In this document: in pieces, positions 26,280 to 33,880 of the stretch
How positions within the stretch are numbered: position 1 is the first letter of the stretch
How the letters are laid out: each line of letters opens with the position of its first letter
Assembly (NCBI RefSeq): GCF_022538115.1
Contig: NZ_JAKZAL010000005.1
Span: forward strand, 1-64,000
Reading direction: 5' to 3'
DNA: 64,000 bases
Origin: Cognataquiflexum rubidum
GTDB taxonomy: Bacteria > Bacteroidota > Bacteroidia > Cytophagales > Cyclobacteriaceae
Notes under the pieces: model-generated
Databases searched by the model: none
Told to the model about the DNA's origin: nothing
The model's input: only the letters and a program-made list of their open reading frames with translations
Translations under genes and position numbers: made by a program

Positions 26280-26984
26280 CTAGACCTTCCTAAAACTATA
26301 CAGATACGGTGCTTTGTGGCTTTTGCCGGTGTATAATTTTTCATGTCTTTCAAGGATATCTAGCCCTAGCATTTTTCTCTGAAAGGTGGTTCTTCGGAGT
26401 TTTTGGCCAAAAATAGCTTCATAAACCTGCTGCAGCTCATTCATCGTAAATCTCTCCGGAAGCAGATTTCCTCCGATAAGTTTCCGTTCCAAATTTTCCT
26501 TTAAAGTTTGCAGGGCTTTCTTTACGATCGCATTGTGGTCCAAAATCAGGTTTGGCAGGTTTTCGATTTCATACCATGCAATAGAATCCGACAATTCATC
26601 CGGGGTCAAGATTACTTTTTCAAAGTCAATCAAGGCAAAATAGGAGACCGAAATAAACCTGTCCAACATCCAATGGTCCGAATCCAAATGAAAACCATTG
26701 GCTGCCAAAATTGTCTGCATCACCTCAGGCCGGAACCTTGCCATATTTCCAAAAGTGTAAAACTGCTCCAGGTAGATATTGTCCAAACCTGTCCTTTCTT
26801 TCAATCCACGTTTGGCCGCTTCATCGAGGTCTTCATTCTTCCCGACAAAACCTCCGGGCAAAGCAAGCCAACCGGTATCATGGTATTCCATCAGCAGGAT
26901 TTTCAGCTTTCCTTTTGAGAAACCAAAAACAACCGAATCAAATGCGATATGGGGTAAAAAACCCTGCGTTTCGAGAACTGTCAT
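26280..26984 (-). CDS. Nudix-domain transcriptional regulator (NrtR-like)
   Basis: The 234-residue protein joins an N-terminal Nudix fold to a C-terminal winged helix (about 160-234: LPERFTMNELQQVYEAIF, FQRKMLGLDIL). In the Nudix box the usual REUxEExGU reads RGLKERTGL, so two catalytic acidic residues are missing (E to G, E to R). That fits NrtR/AraR-type regulators, which keep the fold to sense ADP-ribose-like or sugar-derived ligands and no longer hydrolyse them. It faces the carboxylesterase gene across a 95-bp gap holding a perfect 23-bp palindrome, its likely operator. The ligand is unknown. Confidence 0.85.
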   Translation of the reverse strand: MTVLETQGFLPHIAFDSVVFGFSKGKLKILLMEYHDTGWLALPGGFVGKNEDLDEAAKRGLKERTGLDNIYLEQFYTFGNMARFRPEVMQTILAANGFHLDSDHWMLDRFISVSYFALIDFEKVILTPDELSDSIAWYEIENLPNLILDHNAIVKKALQTLKENLERKLIGGNLLPERFTMNELQQVYEAIFGQKLRRTTFQRKMLGLDILERHEKLYTGKSHKAPYLYSFRKV

Positions 26985-27043
26985 ACTTGGGGGCTGATGA
27001 ATAATCCTTCAAGTAAATAGGAAAAATGTTAACAAACAATTAT

Positions 27044-27066
27044 TATTGTCTCATTATGAGACAATA
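27044..27066. promoter_or_regulatory. Operator-like palindrome between Nudix regulator and esterase
   Basis: TATTGTCTCAT-T-ATGAGACAATA is a perfect inverted repeat with 11-bp arms around one central base. It ends 13 bp before the carboxylesterase start, and the divergent regulator starts 60 bp away on the other side. A dimeric winged-helix protein such as the neighbouring Nudix regulator is the natural binder. Confidence 0.75.
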
Positions 27067-27079
27067 GATTTAAATCGAT

Positions 27080-28714
27080 ATGAAAAATAGCTTACTCACT
27101 CTTGTTTTCTTCCTTATGGGTTCATATGCATTGTTGGCCCAAGGAAAAGACGCATTTCCTGTACAAACAACGATCAAAAACGGCACCATTGAAGGGGATT
27201 ACAATACCAAAACCGGAATTCAAACCTACTTCGGAGTTCCCTTTGCAAAACCTCCTGTTGGAGATTTGAGATGGAAAGCACCACAACCGATGGACAATTG
27301 GTCTGGTATAAAAGTGACAAAAGAGTTCGGCCCACGACCCATGCAAAAGCTCGTTTGGGGAGACATGAATTCTAGGTCCAACGGAGTCAGTGAAGATTGT
27401 CTTTACCTGAATCTGTGGACTCCTACAACAAGATCAAGTAAGGATTTACCTGTATTGGTCTATTTCTTCGGAGGTGGATTTGTGACGGGAGACGGTTCAG
27501 AACCGAGATATGACGGTGAAAGTATGGCCAAAAAAGGGGTTGTCGTCGTGACTGTCAATTATAGACTCAACATCTTTGGCTTCCTTGCCCATCCAGAACT
27601 GAGTGCTGAGGCACCGTACAAAGCATCTGGAAATTATGCTTTGTTGGATCAGGCAATGGCCCTGAAATGGGTCAATGAAAACATTGCTGCTTTTGGCGGA
27701 GACCCCAAGAAAGTTACCATTGCCGGCGAATCAGCAGGTTCGATTGCTGTCAGTTACCAAATGGCTTCCCCATTGTCTAGAAATCTGATAGCAGGAGCAA
27801 TCGGAGAAAGTGGGTCAGGTGTTTCAGCTTTGGCCCCGACCACTTTGGCAGAAGCTGAAAAAATAGGAGTGGAATTTCTACAGAAATTCGGCGTCAAAAG
27901 CATTGCCGAAATGAGAAAACTCCCTGCCCGAGACATCTATGAGATGTATAAGGATTCACCAGGACTTAAATTCCCGGTTGTCCTCGATGGCCATGTGCTT
28001 CCAAAAAGTTTGGTAGAAATCTTCAATGCACGTGAGCAAGCACCGGTTCCATTGCTTTTGGGTTGGAATACACAGGAATATCCTGCTACTGCTTTCATGC
28101 AGGGATTGCCATATACCAAAGAAAATTTCATCACGAAGGTAAAGCAGGCTTATCCCAATGATTTTGAGGAAGTGTTGAAGCTGTATCCGCATGAGACAGA
28201 AGAGCAGGTGGCTTACTCTGCTATGGATTTGGCTGGTGACAGGTTTATTTCTTATAGTACTTGGAAGTGGTTTGACCTTCACCGCAGCAACTCCGACCAA
28301 CCTGTCTACAGATATTTGTATGCCAAGTTGAGACCGCCTTTGGTGGATGAAACTTTGGAAACCGGATTGGCCGGAGGAACTTCCAAAAGAGCAAGCAATA
28401 CTCCTCCAAGACCAAAAGACCTTGGCGCTCCACATGCCGCCGAAATCGAGTATGCGATGGGAAATCTTGACCGCATCAAAGAATTTGCCTGGACAGAAGA
28501 TGATTACAAAACCTCTGAAACCATGTTGGAATTCTTCACAAATTTTGTGAAAACCGGTAATCCAAATGGAGAAGGCCTTCCCGAATGGCCCAAGGCATTG
28601 CCAAAGGATGACAATCCTCCTGTGATGGTGATCAATACAGAATCCAAAACTATCAAGGCCGCCAATGATGCAAGGTACCGGTTCCATGACAGGTTCTTCA
28701 AGAACAACAAATAA
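27080..28714 (+). CDS. Type-B carboxylesterase
   Basis: The 544-residue protein has a signal peptide (about 1-20) and the carboxylesterase/lipase fold: oxyanion hole FFGGGFVTGDG, nucleophile motif GESAGS (Ser218), SEDCLYLNLWTP, and a C-terminal His region with GAPHAAEIEYAMGN. It should hydrolyse carboxylic esters in the periplasm. The natural substrate is unknown. It is a single gene with a palindromic operator just upstream and a terminator downstream, so its expression probably answers to the divergent Nudix regulator. Confidence 0.92.
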   Translation: MKNSLLTLVFFLMGSYALLAQGKDAFPVQTTIKNGTIEGDYNTKTGIQTYFGVPFAKPPVGDLRWKAPQPMDNWSGIKVTKEFGPRPMQKLVWGDMNSRSNGVSEDCLYLNLWTPTTRSSKDLPVLVYFFGGGFVTGDGSEPRYDGESMAKKGVVVVTVNYRLNIFGFLAHPELSAEAPYKASGNYALLDQAMALKWVNENIAAFGGDPKKVTIAGESAGSIAVSYQMASPLSRNLIAGAIGESGSGVSALAPTTLAEAEKIGVEFLQKFGVKSIAEMRKLPARDIYEMYKDSPGLKFPVVLDGHVLPKSLVEIFNAREQAPVPLLLGWNTQEYPATAFMQGLPYTKENFITKVKQAYPNDFEEVLKLYPHETEEQVAYSAMDLAGDRFISYSTWKWFDLHRSNSDQPVYRYLYAKLRPPLVDETLETGLAGGTSKRASNTPPRPKDLGAPHAAEIEYAMGNLDRIKEFAWTEDDYKTSETMLEFFTNFVKTGNPNGEGLPEWPKALPKDDNPPVMVINTESKTIKAANDARYRFHDRFFKNNK

Positions 28715-28737
28715 CTTCGCTCCCTATTAAACCATAG

Positions 28738-28771
28738 CCCCTTCTGATAATTTCAGAAGGGGATTTTTTTT
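28738..28771 (+). terminator. Intrinsic terminator after carboxylesterase
   Basis: CCCCTTCTGA (28738-28747) pairs with TCAGAAGGGG (28753-28762), followed by eight Ts (28764-28771). Confidence 0.9.
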
Positions 28772-28856
28772 GCGCCCACTATGATTTTTTGAATGATTAT
28801 ATAAAACCTTCCAGGAATGATTTTTAGATAAAAATTTTAATTAGATCAAGACAGCC

Positions 28857-29312
28857 TTACAATACAGCCAACCCCGCAGCTGCCACGATGCCATCTTGAA
28901 CAGAGGTCACTCCTGAAACCCCGATTGCCCCGATTACTACTCCATCCTTTATGATGGGAACTCCTCCCTCCGAAGCAAAAACATTCGGCATGGATAAAGG
29001 ACGGTTATTTCCCTGTGTGACCTGATCTTCAAAAACCTTAGATGCTCTTTTGTAAAAAACAGCGGTTTTGGCTTTGGTCTGTGCCAGGTCAATGCTCCCC
29101 AACTGAACCCCATCCATCCTTCTCAGCGTAATCAGATGTCCGCCATCATCCAAAATCGCAATCACCACATTCCAGTTTTCCTGTTTGGCTTTGGCTTCGG
29201 CTGCGTCAGCCATCCGCTTGGCGTCTTCTAAAGTAAGTACTGGTTTATGTGTTCCTTGGGCAAAAGCAAAAACCGGAAGGAGGAATAAAACGGTTAGTAA
29301 GAGCATTTTCAT
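28857..29312 (-). CDS. Exported GlcG/HbpS-family protein
   Basis: The 151-residue protein has a signal peptide (about 1-19) and the GlcG/HbpS fold: LEDAKRMADAAEAKA, AILDDGGHLITLRRMD, AQTKAKTAVFYKRAS, EGGVPIIKDGVVIGAIGVSG. The family includes the heme-binding extracellular HbpS and accessory proteins of glycolate and cobalamin pathways. The exported form here probably binds a small molecule or heme. It is a single gene, not adjacent to glycolate genes. Confidence 0.88.
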   Translation of the reverse strand: MKMLLLTVLFLLPVFAFAQGTHKPVLTLEDAKRMADAAEAKAKQENWNVVIAILDDGGHLITLRRMDGVQLGSIDLAQTKAKTAVFYKRASKVFEDQVTQGNNRPLSMPNVFASEGGVPIIKDGVVIGAIGVSGVTSVQDGIVAAAGLAVL

Positions 29313-29443
29313 AGTATTTTGGATTTGGTGGAAAATCGGATTCCCTTCTAATTTAATGATTTTTTTGAACGATAGTCCAAAAATGGCTAAATTGAAGATG
29401 TTAAGATCTTACTCATCAAAGATTAACCATAAACCTATTAAAT

Positions 29444-30547
29444 ATGAAAAACTTCAACAGGAGGGATACCCTCAAAACTCTAACACTTGTCACAGGAGCC
29501 AGCCTACTCTCTCCACTTAATCTTATAGCATCATGCAATCCTTTGAGAAAAGATAAACTTGGGGTCGCCTTGGTGGGATTGGGTTACTATAGCACCGACT
29601 TACTTGCGCCCGGACTCCAGATTACCAAGCACTGCCACCTAGCCGGAATCGTTACTGGGACTCCCGCTAAAGCAGAAACCTGGAAAGCCAAATACAACAT
29701 TCCTGACAAAAACATATACAACTATGAAAACATGTCGGGCATTGCCAATAATCCTGATATCGATGTGATCTATATTGTCCTTCCACCTTCGATGCACATG
29801 GAATATGTGGTCAAGGCTGCAGCCACGGGCAAACATGTGTGGTGTGAAAAACCCATGGCCATGACCGTACAGGAATGTCAGACCATGATTGATGCATGCA
29901 AGAAAAACAAAGTGAGTCTGTCGATCGGCTATCGTTGTCAGCACGAACCAAACACCCTTGCTTACCAAAAAATAGTCAAGGAAAGTCAGCTCGGAAAAGT
30001 TCTCCAGGTGGATTGTGCAGCAGGTTATAGAGAAGGACGGACAGACCATTGGAAGCAAAAACGTGAAATGGGTGGAGGTGTGATCTATGACATGGGAGTA
30101 TATGCCATTCAGGGAGCAAGATTGGGCAGCGGGATGGAACCTATTGCCGTCAACGCTGCGAAAGTATGGACCGAAAGGCCTGAAATCTACAAGGATGGAT
30201 TGGGTGAAATCGTGGAGGCCCAACTGGAATTTCCCGGTGGCGTGATCGGCAATATCAAAACTTCCTTTGCTGAAAACACCAACTTCCTCAACATCAAATG
30301 TGAAAAAGGCTTGATTGAAATGGCGCCGTTTTCAGCCTATTCAGGCAATAAAGGAAAAAGTCCGTTGGGTGAAATCAACTTCCCTTACCAGGTGCCTTGG
30401 CAACAAGCTAACCAAATGGACATGGATTCCTTGGCCATCATGGGTGGCAAGCCAATGCCTGTTCCGGGTGAAGAAGGATTGAGAGATATCCGCATCGTCA
30501 ATGCCATCCTCGAATCTGCAAAAACGGTGAAAAAGGTAATGATTTAA
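29444..30547 (+). CDS. Tat-exported Gfo/Idh/MocA-family oxidoreductase
   Basis: The 367-residue protein begins with a twin-arginine signal (NRRDTLKTLTLVTGASLL, then a Cys at about residue 29). A Rossmann NAD(P)-binding domain (ALVGLGYYSTDLLAP) and the family motif GKHVWCEKPMAMT follow, with the substrate-binding C-terminal domain containing MGGGVIYDMGVYAIQ. The order and GFOR-like size suggest a periplasmic sugar oxidoreductase with tightly bound NADP(H), as in glucose-fructose oxidoreductase. The sugar substrate is unknown. It is the last gene before the first GxxExxY repeat region. Confidence 0.9.
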   Translation: MKNFNRRDTLKTLTLVTGASLLSPLNLIASCNPLRKDKLGVALVGLGYYSTDLLAPGLQITKHCHLAGIVTGTPAKAETWKAKYNIPDKNIYNYENMSGIANNPDIDVIYIVLPPSMHMEYVVKAAATGKHVWCEKPMAMTVQECQTMIDACKKNKVSLSIGYRCQHEPNTLAYQKIVKESQLGKVLQVDCAAGYREGRTDHWKQKREMGGGVIYDMGVYAIQGARLGSGMEPIAVNAAKVWTERPEIYKDGLGEIVEAQLEFPGGVIGNIKTSFAENTNFLNIKCEKGLIEMAPFSAYSGNKGKSPLGEINFPYQVPWQQANQMDMDSLAIMGGKPMPVPGEEGLRDIRIVNAILESAKTVKKVMI

Positions 30548-30554
30548 TTGTTTT

Positions 30555-30644
30555 CACGCAGATCGACGCAGACAATTCCAGTGAGACTTCTTCACTATTG
30601 ATTCTCTACCATTTTTTCTGCGAAGGTCTGCGAAATCTGTGGGA
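30555..30644 (+). repeat. 90-bp inverted-repeat-ended element, copy A
   Basis: Its left end has CACGCAGATCGACGCAGAC. Its right end, TCTGCGAAGGTCTGCGAAAT followed by CTGTGGGA, is built from the inverted form of the same unit. Between them an inner hairpin AGTGA-GACTTCT-TCACT is visible. Copy B (31278-31367) matches it at 86 of 90 positions. The design, outward inverted repeats of a short unit around a short core, resembles a REPIN. It sits between the Gfo/Idh/MocA gene and the GxxExxY gene. Confidence 0.85.
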
Positions 30645-30722
30645 AATATTGAAATAATTTTGATCTATTAATTCTGTCTTTGAAATCACAGGTGGATTTA
30701 CAGAAAAATGTTATTTTTAGTC

Positions 30723-31097
30723 ATGCATGAAAACGAAATTTCTTATTTAGTAAGAGGGGCGATTTTTCAAGTGTTTAAAAAACTTGGGCCGGGACTTTTG
30801 GAATCTATCTATGAATTGGCCTTGGAATATGAGCTAAGAAAAAAAGGTCTTAAAGTGGAGCGGCAAGTCTTTTTACCAATACTTTATGATGAAGAATTGC
30901 TTGGCCAATATCGACTTGACCTATTGGTTGAAGATAAAGTTATAATTGAAGTAAAATCTGTTTTTGAGTTATCAGCAATCCATCACAAGCAGTTGCTTAC
31001 TTATTTGAAACTAAGCCAAAAAAAATTGGGAATCTTGGTGAACTTTAATGAGGCTGAAATCGAAAATGGAATCTTTAGAAAAGTCATGGATCTTTAA
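30723..31097 (+). CDS. GxxExxY protein (PD-(D/E)XK-like), copy 1
   Basis: The 124-residue protein, from the ATG at 30723, has the family signature GPGLLESIYE and a nuclease-like core RLDLLVEDKVIIEVKSVFEL, in which Asp and the Glu-x-Lys spacing resemble PD-(D/E)XK enzymes. The family (PDDEXK_3) is widespread in Bacteroidota and other phyla but has no established role. No partner gene is adjacent. Instead it is flanked by two 90-bp repeat copies (30555-30644 and 31278-31367) and partial units. A second family member lies at 51586-51957 beside another repeat family. A codon at 30708 would add five residues. Confidence 0.9.
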   Translation: MHENEISYLVRGAIFQVFKKLGPGLLESIYELALEYELRKKGLKVERQVFLPILYDEELLGQYRLDLLVEDKVIIEVKSVFELSAIHHKQLLTYLKLSQKKLGILVNFNEAEIENGIFRKVMDL

Positions 31098-31120
31098 TTT
31101 CTTAATCATACAGTTCACTC

Positions 31121-31367
31121 ATTTTTCTGCGAAGGTCTGCGAAATCTGCGGGAGAAAATTAAAAAACCCTACGTTTCACGCGGATTGAATTAGATAGTTG
31201 TTTTGGAATTTTACGTGAATTTTGTTTCCTCCATTTTTTCTGCGAAATCTGCGGGAACAAAAAAACAGCCCGCAGATCACGCAGATCGACGCAGACAATT
31301 CCAGTGAGACTTCTTCACTATTGATTCTCTAACATTTTTTCTGCGAAAGTCTGCGCTATCTGTGGGA
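31121..31367. repeat. Partial CGCAGAT-unit repeats and 90-bp element copy B
   Basis: Two right-end fragments occur at 31121-31154 (TTTTTCTGCGAAGGTCTGCG and onward) and 31231-31257, an extra left-end unit at 31270-31280, and the full copy B at 31278-31367. Copy B differs from copy A at four positions and ends 7 bp before the recG stop codon. All copies have the same orientation. Confidence 0.85.
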
Positions 31368-31374
31368 GAATTTT

Positions 31375-33468
31375 TCAAGATATCCTGCTCCAATTAATCG
31401 CGTGCTTCTTTTGGTTTTTGATCTGACGGAGGACCATGGCGTGATTGGGTAAACTCAGGTCGGGATCATCCTGCAACAGTAATTGGGCCGCATCTCTAGC
31501 CATCGTCAGAATTGGAGCATCCTTGCTCAGATCAGCGATCAGCAAATCCGCCAAGCCGCTTTGTTGTGTGCCCATCAAGTCTCCCGGTCCACGGAGCTTC
31601 AGGTCTACATCTGCTATCTCAAATCCATTGTTGGTTCTGACCATCGTTTCCAACCGGACGCGGCTGTCTTTTGACAATTCGTATTTGGTCATCAGAATGC
31701 AATAGGATTGGTCAGCGCCACGGCCAACGCGACCTCTTAACTGATGCAGTTGTGATAATCCGAAGCGCTCCGCATTCTCCACCACCATGACGGATGCATT
31801 GGGTACATTGACCCCGACTTCGATGACAGTGGTAGCCACCATGATTTTGGTTTCCCCCTTCACAAATCGCTGCATTTCGAAGTCTTTGTCGGCAGGCTTC
31901 ATGTTACCATTTACTATGCTGACAGGATATTCGGGAAATGCCCTGCTGATGCTTTCAAATCCGTCCATCAGGTTTTTGAGATCCAATGTTTCGGATTCTT
32001 CAATCAAGGGATACACCACATAAATCTGTCTTCCCAATTGGATCTGCTTGCGCATAAATCCAAAAACCTTCAATCGATCCTTGTCATAGCGATGCACAGT
32101 CTGTATCGGCTTCCTCCCCGCAGGCATTTCATCAATCACTGAAATGTCCAGATCCCCATAAAGAGTCATGGCCAAAGTCCTCGGTATCGGGGTAGCTGTC
32201 ATTACCAAGACATGAGGGATAAATTGCTCGTTTTTGGCCCAAAGCTTGGCCCGTTGAGCCACTCCAAACCGATGTTGCTCGTCCACAATCGCCAAGCCTA
32301 GATTTTTGAACTGTACTACATCCTCCAAGAGCGCATGTGTTCCTATGATGATATGCAGTTCCCCTGAAAGCAATGTTTCATGGATGACTTTACGGGCAGA
32401 TTTTTTGGTAGATCCTGTAAGCAAAGCGATGTTCAAACCCATCAGGCCTGCATATTCTTTCAAGCCTTCATGGTGTTGGTTTGCCAAAATTTCTGTTGGC
32501 GCCATCAAGCAAGCCTGTGCCCCGGAGCTGATGGCAATCAGAATGCAGATAAATGCCACCATGGTTTTGCCACTTCCTACATCTCCCTGGATCAAACGGT
32601 TCATCTGCTTTCCGGATTTCATATCAGCAAAAGCTTCCCTGACAACCCTTTTCTGCGCCTCGGTCAGTTGGAACGGCAGGTTTTCTTTGTAGAATTTGGT
32701 CAAAAGGTCAGTCTGGTTCAAAATCTGACCCTTTGACTTTTCGGTTCTGGTAAGTTTCAACTTCAGTAACCTAAGCTGCACAAAGAAAAACTCTTCAAAC
32801 TTCAGCCTGAACCTTGCCTTTTTGAGGATTTCAGGATTATCAGGAAAGTGAATCTTTTTGACGGCTTCTTTTTTGGAAATAAGGTTGAACCGCTGCAGGA
32901 TATCCTCTGGCATGGTTTCTTGGATCTGGGGATAAGCCACCTGAACCAACCCTTCCATAATTTTGGAAATCCCTTTGGAGTCAAAAAATTTGGCCCTGAG
33001 TTTTTCAGTAGTCGGATAGACCGGTTGGAAAAAACTCTTTTCCTCCTGCACGGCTGTCACCGGTTCCATCTCGGGATGGGCGATGCTGAATTTCCTTCCG
33101 TATTTATTGGGCTTGCCAAAGAAGACAAAAGGAACACCAATGATAAGTTTTTTGATGACCCATTGGATTCCTTTGAACCAAGTGAGTTCCATTTCCCCGG
33201 TTTCGTCAAAGATATAGGCTACAAGTCTTTTTCTGTTCCCTTCCCCGATCGTCTCAATTGACCGGATTTTGGCTACAACCTGCACATGCTCCAGGTCCTC
33301 GTTGATGTCTTTTATCTTAAAAAACTGCGTCCTGTCCTCATAGCGAAAGGGATAATGTTGGATCAGTTCCCCATAGGTAAATATGGACAGTTCCTTATTG
33401 AAAAGGACTGCTTTTTGGGGACCTACTCCACGGAGGTAATCTATTTTGGTATCAAAAAAAGAGGACAA
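31375..33468 (-). CDS. recG: ATP-dependent DNA helicase RecG
   Basis: The 697-residue protein has the RecG wedge (OB) domain at about 20-200 (DLEHVQVVAKIRSI, GEMELTWFKG), Walker A GDVGSGKT, the DEQH box IVDEQHRFGVAQR, motif III MTATPIPRTLAMT, and motif VI QLRGRVGRG. RecG remodels stalled replication forks and Holliday junctions. It has normal length and no gaps. The stop is next to repeat copy B. Confidence 0.96.
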   Translation of the reverse strand: MSSFFDTKIDYLRGVGPQKAVLFNKELSIFTYGELIQHYPFRYEDRTQFFKIKDINEDLEHVQVVAKIRSIETIGEGNRKRLVAYIFDETGEMELTWFKGIQWVIKKLIIGVPFVFFGKPNKYGRKFSIAHPEMEPVTAVQEEKSFFQPVYPTTEKLRAKFFDSKGISKIMEGLVQVAYPQIQETMPEDILQRFNLISKKEAVKKIHFPDNPEILKKARFRLKFEEFFFVQLRLLKLKLTRTEKSKGQILNQTDLLTKFYKENLPFQLTEAQKRVVREAFADMKSGKQMNRLIQGDVGSGKTMVAFICILIAISSGAQACLMAPTEILANQHHEGLKEYAGLMGLNIALLTGSTKKSARKVIHETLLSGELHIIIGTHALLEDVVQFKNLGLAIVDEQHRFGVAQRAKLWAKNEQFIPHVLVMTATPIPRTLAMTLYGDLDISVIDEMPAGRKPIQTVHRYDKDRLKVFGFMRKQIQLGRQIYVVYPLIEESETLDLKNLMDGFESISRAFPEYPVSIVNGNMKPADKDFEMQRFVKGETKIMVATTVIEVGVNVPNASVMVVENAERFGLSQLHQLRGRVGRGADQSYCILMTKYELSKDSRVRLETMVRTNNGFEIADVDLKLRGPGDLMGTQQSGLADLLIADLSKDAPILTMARDAAQLLLQDDPDLSLPNHAMVLRQIKNQKKHAINWSRIS

Positions 33469-33529
33469 AGGCTTGCTAATGGTTATAGGCCCAAATTAAA
33501 GAGGAAGGAGGGGATAAGCTAATGGGAAA

Positions 33530-33748
33530 TTATTTTTCATTATATCTTTGGGTTCTGACTATTTCAACTTCCTCAGTAATCTCTTCCAAAGTGGGCGGAT
33601 TAGAAGCCGCTTTTTCCCGTAATCTTTTCAGGATATTTTCAAAATTGTCTTCTTCAGGCTTTAGGATCGAAATCAATTCAAGATCAGCAAGGTCCTGTAG
33701 CAATTTTTTTGCCTTGGGGTTAAGTATAGATATTTGAATAGTTTCCAT
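33530..33748 (-). CDS. Small antitoxin-like protein
   Basis: The 72-residue product starts METIQISILNPKAKKLLQD and is otherwise helical and charged. This start resembles a Bacteroidota family of small proteins that often sit next to toxin genes. Here no toxin-sized gene follows on the same strand: recG starts 62 bp downstream. It may be a solitary antitoxin-like protein or regulator. The assignment is from similarity of the N-terminus only. Confidence 0.6.
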   Translation of the reverse strand: METIQISILNPKAKKLLQDLADLELISILKPEEDNFENILKRLREKAASNPPTLEEITEEVEIVRTQRYNEK

Positions 33749-33880
33749 ATGAGAAATATAACGATTCTCTTTTCTAACATTTGATTTTAGTGAAGTAAAA
33801 ATTCTATTCCTACTTTTCCTTTACTATATTCTCCATTCAGTAAAATTCCCTAAATTAATCCCTTTAAACCACAGCCCTCT

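Noticed and set aside
27956-28687. 243-residue minus-strand frame
   Set aside because: It is the mirror of the carboxylesterase gene, whose motifs and catalytic Ser are clear. Composition is that of a shadow frame.
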